A DNA stretch of 64,000 bases from Pedobacter sp. MR2016-24 (GTDB taxonomy: Bacteria; Bacteroidota; Bacteroidia; Sphingobacteriales; Sphingobacteriaceae). The translations under genes and the position numbers were made by a program. The stretch spans positions 248,001 through 312,000 of the forward strand of contig NZ_JAPIVO010000004.1 in assembly GCF_026239655.1 (NCBI RefSeq), read 5' to 3'. Below, one piece after another: positions 26,431-36,050 of this stretch (position 1 is the stretch's first letter; each line of letters opens with the position of its first letter). The notes beneath the pieces are model-generated. The model ran no database searches. It was not told the DNA's origin and saw only the letters and a list, made by a program, of their open reading frames with translations.

Positions 26431-27615
26431 TTAGACTATACCGAGGATAGTTTTTCCCAGATGGATCATCTTTTCGGTTCCTGTATATTTAGCATGCTCG
26501 TCTGAGAGTTTGATGACTTCTATCCATTCCTGATCCTGGGGCTGTGCCTCGGTCATTTTGATCACCATATTCATTGGGGCAGGTCCGGCATCATTGGTGA
26601 GGTTAGTGCCGATCCCAAATGAAATCCCGATTCTGTTTTTGCAGTAGCCTGCGATGCGGGCCACCTTTTCATAATTCAAGGCATCAGAGAAAATAATCGT
26701 TTTGGACTTCGGATCTATACCCATGCTCAGATAGTGGGCAATCACTTTATCAGCAAACAGAAGGGGATCACCGCTGTCATGCCTCACACCATCGAATAAT
26801 TTAGAAAACATTTTATCAAACTGCCGGAAGAATACATCACTGGTATAGGTGTCTGAAAGTGCTATGCCAAGATCACCACGGTATATTTGTACCCAGTGTT
26901 CCAGCCCCAGGGCATTGGCCATCTTAAAACCATATCTCGCAGCATGAAACATAAACCATTCATGTGCATGTGTACCGATAGGTCTGGTACGATGCAGCAT
27001 CGCCAGATGTACGTTACTGGTGCCGATAAAAGATCCTGCTCCGTATTTGCCCAGTGAATCCAAAACGAGCTGATGAATCGCATAAGAATACCTGCGTCTG
27101 GTACCAAACTCCGCAATAGTGACCCCTAATTTTTTATAGTTTTCAATTTTTTCGCGTGTGGTACTGATGACCTCATCGTCACTTATCCGCTCTGAATCTG
27201 TCATGATGTAAAAGAGTTCACTGATGAGCGACATCAGTGGGACTTCCCATAGGATAGTTCTATACCATAAGCCTTCAATATGCAATTCCAGCTGATCTCC
27301 TTCCTGTGAAATTTGAACTTCATCAGGCTGGTAGCGATAACCCTCCAGAAAGTCCAGGTAAACAGGATCAAGATAAGGACAGGTATCCCGCAGGAAGATT
27401 TTCTCCTGAGGACTCAGCTGTAATCCCTTCATCTCATCCACTGTTTTACGCAACGCAGCGGCAAATTCCGCTGGAAAAGAATGCTGACCTCTGTTGATAA
27501 ACTTATACCTGACTTTTGCTCTTGGAAATAACTGTATTACACCCTGCTGCATAGTGAACTTGTAAAAATCGTTGTCCAGTATGGATGTTAACAGGGGCGA
27601 GGAGTTGTTCTGCAT
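26431..27615 (-). CDS. pncB: Nicotinate phosphoribosyltransferase
   Basis: It converts nicotinate and PRPP, with ATP, to nicotinate mononucleotide in NAD salvage. The length of 394 residues is normal. Visible features are the N-terminal LLTSILDNDFYKFTMQQG, the EFGTRRRYSYAIHQ region, GTSNVHLA, and GTHAHEWFM, which contains the histidine that is autophosphorylated in the family. FDGVRHDSGDP and ISFGIGTNLTND bind phosphoribosyl. It converges with the Asp-box gene with only 4 nt between the stops. Confidence 0.95.
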   Translation of the reverse strand: MQNNSSPLLTSILDNDFYKFTMQQGVIQLFPRAKVRYKFINRGQHSFPAEFAAALRKTVDEMKGLQLSPQEKIFLRDTCPYLDPVYLDFLEGYRYQPDEVQISQEGDQLELHIEGLWYRTILWEVPLMSLISELFYIMTDSERISDDEVISTTREKIENYKKLGVTIAEFGTRRRYSYAIHQLVLDSLGKYGAGSFIGTSNVHLAMLHRTRPIGTHAHEWFMFHAARYGFKMANALGLEHWVQIYRGDLGIALSDTYTSDVFFRQFDKMFSKLFDGVRHDSGDPLLFADKVIAHYLSMGIDPKSKTIIFSDALNYEKVARIAGYCKNRIGISFGIGTNLTNDAGPAPMNMVIKMTEAQPQDQEWIEVIKLSDEHAKYTGTEKMIHLGKTILGIV

Positions 27616-27760
27616 AGCAATAGTCTTTAATGTAAGCCGGGTAATCAGCGAGGGGGTATTGTCATTAATAATGCCAAAATAAATAAATTGACCTCAGCCT
27701 TGTACTGTTTGTTTACAATTATTTAAAAATTCCTTATCATAGCCCGATTCCTTTATTCAA

Positions 27761-27768
27761 TATATTTG
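27761..27768 (+). promoter_or_regulatory. Candidate -7 promoter element of the second ECF sigma operon
   Basis: TATATTTG matches TAnnTTTG and lies 21 nt before the sigma-factor start. No good TTTG is found at the -33 distance, so the call is tentative. Confidence 0.4.
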
Positions 27769-27789
27769 GAGGCATATAAGGCTTCTTAA

Positions 27790-28359
27790 ATGATCGACAG
27801 GAAAACTGATATACCGAATGACCAGCAGCTCATGATTAAACTGAAAAATCAGGAAAGAGCAGCATTCGAATCGGTTTATAACAACTACTCAAAAAAGCTA
27901 TACTATTACGCGCTTAAATTCGTGAAATCGCCCGAGATTGCGGAAGACATTATGCATGATGTTTTTGTGAAACTCTGGGAACACGCCGCAATGCTCAATC
28001 CTGAAGCGTCTCTTCAGGCTTATCTATACAAGATGACGAGAAATTCTTTGCTGAACCTAATTAAACGTGGAAATGTAGAAGAGCGGATCGTTGAAGAAAT
28101 AATGAACCATGCCGAACAGTTCACTTTAAATACTGATGAACAGATCCAGTATAGAGAAACACTGGTGCAGACAAATAAAGCAATCAGCGACTTGCCGCCA
28201 AAGAGAAAACAGATCTTTGAAATGTCGCGCGACAAGGGAATGACCCATCGGCAGATCGCTTTGCAGCTGGAAATTACTGACAGTACGGTAAATAACCAGC
28301 TCGTAAAAGCAATCAAATCAATAAAAAATTATTTATACCTCAATAGGACAGTAAGTTAA
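27790..28359 (+). CDS. ECF sigma-70 family RNA polymerase sigma factor
   Basis: This 189-residue sigma factor has region 2 (AFESVYNNYSKKLYYYALKF, DIMHDVFVKLWEH) and region 4 (QIFEMSRDKGMTHRQIALQLEITDSTVNNQLVKAIKSIK). It heads the second sigma-FecR-SusC-SusD locus of the window and by analogy switches on the SusC/SusD/phosphatase genes when the ligand is bound. It differs clearly from the sigma factor at 22376, so the two loci should respond separately. Confidence 0.93.
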   Translation: MIDRKTDIPNDQQLMIKLKNQERAAFESVYNNYSKKLYYYALKFVKSPEIAEDIMHDVFVKLWEHAAMLNPEASLQAYLYKMTRNSLLNLIKRGNVEERIVEEIMNHAEQFTLNTDEQIQYRETLVQTNKAISDLPPKRKQIFEMSRDKGMTHRQIALQLEITDSTVNNQLVKAIKSIKNYLYLNRTVS

Positions 28360-28437
28360 GTCCGGATTCAAAAAAAGTATTCTTAGCGGATAGTTATACT
28401 GCATAACGAGATTGTATAAGTTATGTAGCGGAAGAAT

Positions 28438-29418
28438 ATGAATACGGAAATCAAGATTTTATTATCAAAATATACCCATAACCGGTGTACAGCTGAAGAG
28501 CTTGCACAAGTAAAAGCTATTTTACAATCCGGCCTTTATCAGGAAGAATGGTTGGCGGTCATGGAAGAGGAAGCTGCAGATGATGTGATTGAGGGCAGCG
28601 ACAAGACCGCACCTGGTTTTGATACAGCTAAAGTATTCGCAAGAATAAATGAGTCTACCGCACCCATAGTTAGGCATTATCCATACAAATGGGCTATTGG
28701 TATAGCGGCAACTTTATTCATTAGTCTGGCAGCAGGATATCTATTGCTCAACAACAATTATGCATCAAAACAACAAGATTACATTGCCGGGCAGGTGACT
28801 CGTGCAGGTGAAAGAAAGATCATTACACTGACGGATGGTTCAACCGTCGTTTTAAATAACAGGAGTGAGCTTCGTTATTCTTCTCATTTTTCTGGCAATA
28901 AAAGAGAAGTTTATTTAAAAGGGGAAGCTTTTTTTGAGGTGAAGCATGATACAACAAGACCATTCATTGTACATACCGATCATTTGAAAGTCCAGGTGCT
29001 GGGTACTTCTTTCAATGTGAAGTCTTATCAGAATGATAACCATACCAGTGTGGGAGTGGTTACGGGTAAGGTAGGCGTGAACGGCAATAAGACAAAGAGA
29101 ACGTACATGCTTTTACCAGGGAATGTACTTTCCTGTGATAAAAGAGATACTGCATTTCAGCAGATAACGGTGAGTACGGATGAAATTCTGGGCTGGCAGA
29201 AAGGTTTAATGGCATTTCATCAGGAAACATTGGAAGAAATTATACCTGAACTGGAACGATGGTATGACATATCTGTCACATTGAGCAGCAAACAGCTGTT
29301 GAAAAAACGCATTACGGCCAGCTTCTCGAGAAAGTCTCTAAATGAGGTGATGGAGATTTTATCCAAAACAGCAGGCTTTACTTATGTGATCAATAAAAAC
29401 CAGGTTCAAATCAATTAA
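28438..29418 (+). CDS. FecR-family anti-sigma factor / signal transducer
   Basis: This 326-residue protein has a cytosolic N-terminus (MNTEIKILLSKYTHNRCTAEE...), one TM at about 82-104 (WAIGIAATLFISLAAGYLLL) and a periplasmic FecR domain with TLTDGSTVVLNNRSELRY and VQVLGTSFNVKSY. The C-terminal DUF4974-type domain reads LEEIIPELERWYDISVTL. It is 79 nt downstream of the sigma gene. It senses the SusC STN domain and controls the sigma factor. Confidence 0.93.
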   Translation: MNTEIKILLSKYTHNRCTAEELAQVKAILQSGLYQEEWLAVMEEEAADDVIEGSDKTAPGFDTAKVFARINESTAPIVRHYPYKWAIGIAATLFISLAAGYLLLNNNYASKQQDYIAGQVTRAGERKIITLTDGSTVVLNNRSELRYSSHFSGNKREVYLKGEAFFEVKHDTTRPFIVHTDHLKVQVLGTSFNVKSYQNDNHTSVGVVTGKVGVNGNKTKRTYMLLPGNVLSCDKRDTAFQQITVSTDEILGWQKGLMAFHQETLEEIIPELERWYDISVTLSSKQLLKKRITASFSRKSLNEVMEILSKTAGFTYVINKNQVQIN

Positions 29419-29457
29419 AAAAACGGAGGCAAATGGTAAAAAATTAGGTAAACAAAA

Positions 29458-29477
29458 CGCCCTGTTAGAGCAGGGCG
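29458..29477 (+). repeat. Inverted repeat between fecR and susC
   Basis: CGCCCTG-TTAGAG-CAGGGCG is a perfect 7-bp GC-rich stem. There is no T-run behind it. Its position matches that of the terminator in the other SusCD locus, so it may attenuate or separate transcription, or stabilise the 5' end of the susC mRNA. Confidence 0.6.
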
Positions 29478-29554
29478 CTTATGTCATTAACTGAACTAAA
29501 GATCAATTAACAATTGAAGGTTTTAATAAACTTCGAAAATTCAACAACAAAGTA

Positions 29555-32500
29555 ATGAAAAAAAATTTACGGCGTCAATTTTTAACGCTTGTTTTTCTGC
29601 TGTGCGCGCTACAATGCACATTCGGGCAGTCAACATCGAAAATTATCACACTCAAAGGCACTTCAGTAACACTACAGCAATTTATCGAACAGATTAAGCA
29701 GCAGCAATCACTGCAGTTTACATTTGATGAAGGCGTAAATTCGCTGCTGTCAAAAAATGTAAACATCCGCAAAAACAAAACTACAGTTAACGAAGCGCTG
29801 GGTTGGCTGACATCCGATTTATCTGTCAACTATAAATTGATAGATAATTATATCATATTAAGTGTTTCAGGTTCCGGGAAATTCAATCCTCAGCACAAAT
29901 CCGGCAGGATCCGCGGAAAGGTGATAGATGAAACCAAAGCACCAATGATTGGTGCAGCCATCAAAGTAGCAGAAACGGGGAAGTTGGCCGTAGTAGATAA
30001 TGAAGGAAACTACACACTGAATTTACCAGCAGGTACTTATACCTTAGAGATCACTTATATATCTTTTCAAAAGGAAACCATACACAATATTAAAGTTGCG
30101 GAAGATCAGACCGTAACTGTTAATGCCACTTTGAAAGCTAACCAGAATTCTTTAAATGAAGTGGTGGTTACCGCTTTAGGGATTAAAAAAAGAGAACGTT
30201 CTTTGGGTTATGCCAGTGCACAACTCTCTGCCGCTGATGTAAGTGATGTGCCGCAGCCGAATGTGCTGAATTCTCTTGCGGCACGCATTCCGGGTGTAAA
30301 TATACGCAGCACGGGTTCAGATCCGGGTTCGAGTGTGATGGTGACTATCCGCGGACAGTCTTCATTAACAAAAGATAATCAGCCACTTTATGTTATTGAT
30401 GGTGTGCCGGTAGCTGCAGCGTTGCAGAATCCTACTGCGGCAGTCGATGGAAAACAAACTATCGATTATGGCAGTCCGATCAGTGATCTGAGTGCTGACG
30501 ATATCGCAAATATTACTGTATTAAAAGGGGCCAGTGCCGCTGCGCTATATGGTAGCAGGGCGGGCTCTGGTGTAATTCTCATCACGACAAGGTCAGGCGC
30601 AGAAAAGAGAGGCCTGGGCATCAGTTTCAATTCTACGGCTGTATTTGACAAGGCTTACCTCTTTCCAAAGTTTCAGAATGAATTTGGATCAGGATATTCT
30701 TCAGGATCTGATAATACACTGAATACGATGGCATGGGGGCCGCGATTAGACAGTGGGCGACAACTGGTACAGTGGAACAGTCCCCTTGATGCCAATGGCA
30801 AAGCGATTGCTACCGACTGGGTTTCTTATCCTGACAGGGTGAAGGATTTTTTCAATACAGGCCATACCCTCACCAATAATATAGCTGTAGCCAAATCTGG
30901 TGAGGCTGGCGATTTCAGAATTTCTTATGGAAACATGATCAATGCCGGTATCGTACCCAACACGGATCTGAAAAAAAACAACCTTAATTTCTCCGGAAAT
31001 TACAATGCGAAGAAATGGCTCAGGATCAATACAAACCTATCTTATACCAATAATAAAAGTAATAACAGGCCGTCTGCTTACCGGGAAAGTGTTACGTCGC
31101 TGATTTATACCCTGGCGCCGAATATCAACATTAATGAGCTTAAAAACTATTGGGTACCGGGACAGGAAGGGTTAAAACAATACAATCCGCTTTCTACTGA
31201 GGACAATCCTTATCTGGTTGCCTATGAGGAAACCAACGGTTTTAACAGGAATCGATTAACTGGCCACGTACAGGTTTCAGTAGACCTGCTGCCAAGCCTG
31301 ACTCTGATGGGTAGAACAGGATTGGATTATTACAATTCAGAGCAGGATGAAAAGCGCCCTTTTAGTGCCAAAAGAAATCCTACAGGTGCTTATCTGATAG
31401 AAAACAGTTCATTTAAAGAACAGAACAGCGATTTTCTGCTGACTTATAAGCCAAAGGCGATAGGTAATATCACTTATTCCATCACAGGAGGAGGCAACCA
31501 GATGGATCAGCAGATTAAATCTGTCCGCAATTACACAGGTGCTTTAACACTGCCGGGAATCTATAATTTATCAAATGCTGCGGCAGGTTCCATGATTTTT
31601 ACGCAGAGTTTTACCCATAAGCGTATCAACAGTTTATATGCACTGGGCGAGGTGAGTTATAAACAGTCTGTTTTCCTGAACCTTACTGCACGTAACGACT
31701 GGAGCAGCACATTGCCTCCGCAAAATAATTCTTATTTCTATCCTTCGGCATCACTCAGTGTAATTGCTTCAGATTTACTGGGTATCAAATGGAATTCCCT
31801 TTCTTATCTGAAACTGCGTGGTAACGTTTCGCAGGTAGGATCTGATACTGACCCTTATCAGTTGTACAGTACTATTCCTTTTGATACCGACTGGGGAACA
31901 GTGAAACGTGCCTCCCTGGTTTACGATCAGAAAAACAACTTATTGAAACCGGAGATTGCCACTTCCTATGAAACTGGTGCAGATGTGAGTTTTTTCGGCG
32001 AGCGTTTAGGCATGAGTTTTACCTGGTATCAAACAAATAACAAAAATCAGATCATTCAGGTGCCTACATCTATCGCTTCCGGTGCAAGTACCAAGCTGAT
32101 CAATGCGGGTAATATCCAGAATTCAGGTATTGAGTTATCCTTAAATGCTGTGCCGGTTAAAGGGAAATTTACCTGGAAAACAGACCTTAACTTTAGCAGG
32201 AACAGAAATAAAGTAGTTTCATTAACGCCGGGTATTACAAGTTATCTGCTGGGCAGTACGGATGGAAGTAATATCCAGTACCTGATTAAAGAAGGTGCAC
32301 AGATGGGTGATTTTTATACACGGAGCTGGATGAAAGTAACGGAAGGTCCGTATGCCGGGCAGGCATTGCTTACCGCTAACGGTTTACAGCAACAGGCGAC
32401 TGAATTTGAGAAAATAGGGAACTATAATCCTGACTTCGTTGCGGGTATCAACAATAATTTTAAATATGGCAGCTTTACGATGAATGTTTCGGTAGACTGG

Positions 32501-33016
32501 CGCCAGGGTGGTCAGTATTATTCATACGTGGCCAAAGGATTAATTCAGGCAGGTTTAGTAGAATCAACACTGCCGGGCAGGGATGCTGCACATGGTGGCC
32601 TGAGCTGGACAGATGCAAGTAATGTGAAACGCGACGACGGAATGCTGATGCCGGGTGTGATTAAAAATATTGATGGCAGTTACAGACCTAATGATGTGAT
32701 TATTGCTGCGGATACCTATTACGACAATAAACACTGGAAATATTATGAAAACGAAACTTACAGTGCCACTTATGTGAAGCTGAAAGAGGTTTCGATTACT
32801 TATGCCTTTGGTAAAAATGTAATGCGCAGACTACCTTTTGTAAGTAACCTTTCTTTCTCTCTGATTGGCTATAATTTATATACCTGGACGGCTGCCAATA
32901 TCGGATACGATCCGGAAACAACAATGAGCTTGAGTGATGCAAGATATCAGGGCGTTGGCCACTGGACTTTACCAGGAACGCGTTCTTTTGGTGCAAAATT
33001 AAGCTGTAACTTTTAA
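29555..33016 (+). CDS. SusC/RagA-type TonB-dependent outer-membrane transporter with STN domain
   Basis: This 1153-residue transporter has a signal peptide (about 1-25), an STN domain (TLQQFIEQIKQQQSLQFTFDEG..., about 33-105), a CarboxypepD_reg-like domain (RIRGKVIDETKAPMIGAAIKV, about 115-200), then the TonB box/plug (LNEVVVTALGIKKRERSLGYA; plug end SAAALYGSRAGSGVILITTRSG) and a long beta-barrel. It has the full normal domain order, unlike the SusC at 17718. The STN domain contacts the FecR encoded just upstream. The following genes, SusD and two phosphatases, suggest that the imported molecule is a phosphate ester or its product. Confidence 0.95.
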   Translation: MKKNLRRQFLTLVFLLCALQCTFGQSTSKIITLKGTSVTLQQFIEQIKQQQSLQFTFDEGVNSLLSKNVNIRKNKTTVNEALGWLTSDLSVNYKLIDNYIILSVSGSGKFNPQHKSGRIRGKVIDETKAPMIGAAIKVAETGKLAVVDNEGNYTLNLPAGTYTLEITYISFQKETIHNIKVAEDQTVTVNATLKANQNSLNEVVVTALGIKKRERSLGYASAQLSAADVSDVPQPNVLNSLAARIPGVNIRSTGSDPGSSVMVTIRGQSSLTKDNQPLYVIDGVPVAAALQNPTAAVDGKQTIDYGSPISDLSADDIANITVLKGASAAALYGSRAGSGVILITTRSGAEKRGLGISFNSTAVFDKAYLFPKFQNEFGSGYSSGSDNTLNTMAWGPRLDSGRQLVQWNSPLDANGKAIATDWVSYPDRVKDFFNTGHTLTNNIAVAKSGEAGDFRISYGNMINAGIVPNTDLKKNNLNFSGNYNAKKWLRINTNLSYTNNKSNNRPSAYRESVTSLIYTLAPNININELKNYWVPGQEGLKQYNPLSTEDNPYLVAYEETNGFNRNRLTGHVQVSVDLLPSLTLMGRTGLDYYNSEQDEKRPFSAKRNPTGAYLIENSSFKEQNSDFLLTYKPKAIGNITYSITGGGNQMDQQIKSVRNYTGALTLPGIYNLSNAAAGSMIFTQSFTHKRINSLYALGEVSYKQSVFLNLTARNDWSSTLPPQNNSYFYPSASLSVIASDLLGIKWNSLSYLKLRGNVSQVGSDTDPYQLYSTIPFDTDWGTVKRASLVYDQKNNLLKPEIATSYETGADVSFFGERLGMSFTWYQTNNKNQIIQVPTSIASGASTKLINAGNIQNSGIELSLNAVPVKGKFTWKTDLNFSRNRNKVVSLTPGITSYLLGSTDGSNIQYLIKEGAQMGDFYTRSWMKVTEGPYAGQALLTANGLQQQATEFEKIGNYNPDFVAGINNNFKYGSFTMNVSVDWRQGGQYYSYVAKGLIQAGLVESTLPGRDAAHGGLSWTDASNVKRDDGMLMPGVIKNIDGSYRPNDVIIAADTYYDNKHWKYYENETYSATYVKLKEVSITYAFGKNVMRRLPFVSNLSFSLIGYNLYTWTAANIGYDPETTMSLSDARYQGVGHWTLPGTRSFGAKLSCNF

Positions 33017-33017
33017 T

Positions 33018-34496
33018 ATGAACATGATGAAAACTTATTCATTCGCTTATCTGCTGGTAGCAGCAATTGCTTTTACCGGTTGTACTAAAAACTTTGATTC
33101 CATCAATACCAATACCAATAGTCCTGCCGAAACACGTCCGGAATACCATTTAACAGAAGCCATTACGCAGACTGCCACTGCTTACCAGGAAAATGGATTT
33201 GCACGCAGACCTGCTGCTGTAGGGCGGTATATCACACTGGTGCGTAATAATGATTATGAAACATTCCGGTGGACTGCGGTAGACTGGAACGACATCTACC
33301 AGCGCAGTATGGTCATAAAAAGTATGCAGCAAGAGGCAACAGCTACCGGTAAAGGTGTGTATACTGCTTTAGGCAAAATACTACTGGCTTTTAATATTTC
33401 TTATCTGACGGATTTATATGGAGATGTGCCTTATTCAAATGCATTACAATCACTGGAAAATGGAAATATAAAACCATCGTATGACAGGCAGGAAGATATC
33501 TACAAAAGTTTGCTTCAACAGTTAAAAGAAGCCAACGAGCAATTGAAAGCTGACGGTTCCGGTATTGACGCTGCGGCGGATGTAATGTATGCAGGAAATG
33601 CTTTGAAGTGGAGAAGGTTTGCTAATTCGTTGAGACTGCGACTGCTGTTGCGCTGTTCGAAGGTCTATCCTCAGGCATTTACGGACATGCAGGAAATAGT
33701 AAGCAATCCTGAAACATTTCCAATTTTTACCAGCAACGCAGAAAGTGCGGAAGTGACTTATCTGGGCGTGAAAAAGGATGACAGCTGGCCAGGTGGTCCG
33801 AAAAACATGATTGATAATGATTTTAATAAAACCAAGGCAAGTAAAGAACTGGTAGATATTTTATTACAACGTAATGATCCCCGGCTGCAGGTATGGGTAG
33901 CGCCGGTAAGTGCAACTACCGGTGCAACAGTAGATCAGAACCGATACGTAGGTGTGCCTCATGCGTTAAATAATCCGGCCGATTACAATGGGGGAGAAAC
34001 ACATCAGTCGGTTTTTTCCGGGTATTTCAGAAAGGATAATGCTGCCGGTTTGAAAGCCAGTTTTATGCTGTATACTGAAGTATGTTTTATCCTTGCGGAA
34101 GCAGCGCAGACAGGCAAAATCTCTGTACCAGCGAAAACCGCGGAGTCTTTGTATCATGATGGGATTGAATCTTCAATGGACTATTATGGCGTTAAAGCAG
34201 CTGCGGTAACTGCAGGTTATTATGATTTGCCACTGGTAAAATATAACGGAACCCAGCAGCAGCTGATCACGCAGAAATGGCTGGCTATGCTTTTTCGCGG
34301 TGCAGAAGGCTGGTTTGATTTCAGACGTACAGGATTTCCTCATTTTGTGGCTGGTCCCGTAGCCTTTCAACCTGCATTCCCTGTGAGATATGCATGGCCG
34401 ATTAGTGAGGCCAGTGTAAACAGCGATCATCGTAATGCCGCCATTGCCGTATTTGGTGCAGATGATATCAATACAAAGATGTGGTACCTCAGATGA
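33018..34496 (+). CDS. SusD-like outer-membrane lipoprotein (SusD_2-type)
   Basis: This 492-residue surface lipoprotein has a signal peptide ending in a lipobox at AFTGC (about residues 17-21), followed by TKNFDSINTNTNSP, which is typical of the SusD-like type 2 family. The helical TPR core is visible, as is the late segment QKWLAMLFRGAEGWFDFRRTG. It starts one base after the SusC stop, so the pair is translationally coupled. It binds the substrate of the SusC channel at 29555. Confidence 0.92.
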   Translation: MNMMKTYSFAYLLVAAIAFTGCTKNFDSINTNTNSPAETRPEYHLTEAITQTATAYQENGFARRPAAVGRYITLVRNNDYETFRWTAVDWNDIYQRSMVIKSMQQEATATGKGVYTALGKILLAFNISYLTDLYGDVPYSNALQSLENGNIKPSYDRQEDIYKSLLQQLKEANEQLKADGSGIDAAADVMYAGNALKWRRFANSLRLRLLLRCSKVYPQAFTDMQEIVSNPETFPIFTSNAESAEVTYLGVKKDDSWPGGPKNMIDNDFNKTKASKELVDILLQRNDPRLQVWVAPVSATTGATVDQNRYVGVPHALNNPADYNGGETHQSVFSGYFRKDNAAGLKASFMLYTEVCFILAEAAQTGKISVPAKTAESLYHDGIESSMDYYGVKAAAVTAGYYDLPLVKYNGTQQQLITQKWLAMLFRGAEGWFDFRRTGFPHFVAGPVAFQPAFPVRYAWPISEASVNSDHRNAAIAVFGADDINTKMWYLR

Positions 34497-34532
34497 GATA
34501 GCCTTTCGGTTTTTTTATCCTATTAAAAAATA

Positions 34533-34577
34533 GACATATTCAGGTTGTGCAGCATGCTTTACAACCTGAATATTGTC
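34533..34577. repeat. Long inverted repeat between SusD and first phosphatase
   Basis: GACATATTCAGGTTGT and ACAACCTGAATATTGTC pair with one bulge around an 11-nt loop, GCAGCATGCTT. There is no T-run on the plus strand, while the minus-strand side carries one (TATTTTTTAA). It may be a weak terminator or mRNA-stabilising stem separating SusCD from the phosphatases. Confidence 0.65.
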
Positions 34578-34622
34578 TTCTATTGCGATTTATTGCCTTT
34601 TCGAATTACAAAATCATAAACA

Positions 34623-35954
34623 ATGAAACAAATTGCGCGCAGGAACTTTCTGTTAAGTTCGTTAAAAATAGGTGCCGTTTTACCATTAATCAGTCTTCCT
34701 TCTACTCTTTTTGGTGTTGAAAAGGAGGAAAATACAACTCATTTATATCAGCCAGGCGTTAGGCCTGACAGGGTTGTACTTACCGTAACGGAAGATCCTT
34801 CAACAAGTGTTACCGTCAACTGGAGAACAGCTGATACCGTGGCAGAAAGTCATATTGAATATAACCTGGATGATGCACATCCTGCTTTTGTGAGCAAAGT
34901 AATGCGTTTAAAAGCACAAACGCGCAGTTTTAGTTACGAGACCATCAAAGCAAAAAATCATCGTATTACTCTTGCCGGACTCCTCCCGGGTAAGTTGTAT
35001 ACTTACAGAACGGGTGCAGAAAATAACTGGAGTGAATGGATGCAATTCCGCACAGCTGAGCAAAATACCAGTCAGTCTAAAATATCATTCATTTATCTGG
35101 GCGACGCACAGGTTGGCATCCGGCCTTTATGGAGCAGGGTAATCAGGAAAGCCTATGCCGTGAATCCTGAGGCCAGTTTAGTGATCCATGCTGGTGACCT
35201 GGTGAATCGTGCAAATAAAGATGATGAATGGGGAGACTGGTTTGGCGCAGGAGCATTCATACATGGCACTATCCCGGTGATGGTTACGCCAGGCAATCAT
35301 GAATATATACATGAAGATGGAAAACCTCATTTATCAGTTTACTGGAAAGAGCAGTTTCAACTGCCACAGAATGGTCCGCAGGATCCTTTGCTGGCTGGTA
35401 GCTGTTATTTCACGGATGTACAGGGGGTGAGGTTTATTTCGCTGAATACACAGATGCTGGAAGAAGCACCCAGCCAGGATTGTATCCGTCAACAGGTAGA
35501 ATGGTTACACAAGGTACTAAAAGATAATCGCCAGCAATGGACCTGTATGGTGATGCATCATCCGGTTTTTTCTACAAAAAAAGGTCGTTATAACAAACAG
35601 GTCAGGAAATATCTCAAACCAATTTTTGAGCAGTATCATGTTGATCTGGTAATGCAGGGGCATGATCATGCGTACGCCCGCGGCATGGAGAAGATAGATC
35701 TGACCGGCGGTGCAGCCGGTAAATCGGGAACCATGTATGTTGTTTCCGTAAGCGGTTCTAAAATGTATGAAACAGAAACGATGGACTGGGCAGATATCAT
35801 TGCACCTGACGTACAGGTTTATCATAAAGTATCGATAGATAATGAGACATTATCTTTTAACACTTATCTGGCAACCGGCGAGCTATTGGATGCTTTTGAG
35901 CTGGTTAAGCGCAAAGGTCAGCCCAACCGGCTGATCAGCAAAAAGATAAACTAA
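34623..35954 (+). CDS. Tat-exported purple acid phosphatase-like metallophosphoesterase
   Basis: This 443-residue protein begins with a twin-arginine signal (ARRNFLLSS near residue 6), so it is exported folded. An N-terminal fibronectin-like domain (PDRVVLTVTEDPSTSVTVNW, about 48-140) precedes the catalytic domain. The metal-binding motifs are YLGDAQVG, HAGDLVNRAN, PGNHEY, VMHHPVF and QGHDHAYARG, the purple-acid-phosphatase order. It should release phosphate from phosphomonoesters in the periplasm. It is placed 126 nt after SusD, and a second phosphatase of another subfamily follows. Confidence 0.9.
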   Translation: MKQIARRNFLLSSLKIGAVLPLISLPSTLFGVEKEENTTHLYQPGVRPDRVVLTVTEDPSTSVTVNWRTADTVAESHIEYNLDDAHPAFVSKVMRLKAQTRSFSYETIKAKNHRITLAGLLPGKLYTYRTGAENNWSEWMQFRTAEQNTSQSKISFIYLGDAQVGIRPLWSRVIRKAYAVNPEASLVIHAGDLVNRANKDDEWGDWFGAGAFIHGTIPVMVTPGNHEYIHEDGKPHLSVYWKEQFQLPQNGPQDPLLAGSCYFTDVQGVRFISLNTQMLEEAPSQDCIRQQVEWLHKVLKDNRQQWTCMVMHHPVFSTKKGRYNKQVRKYLKPIFEQYHVDLVMQGHDHAYARGMEKIDLTGGAAGKSGTMYVVSVSGSKMYETETMDWADIIAPDVQVYHKVSIDNETLSFNTYLATGELLDAFELVKRKGQPNRLISKKIN

Positions 35955-36050
35955 TAAATCAATTCATTTTAAGCTCCGGACAATTGTATCGCCATCTATC
36001 TAAGATAGGATTATATGATAACTATGGAAGTACCTGATAATTTACAATAA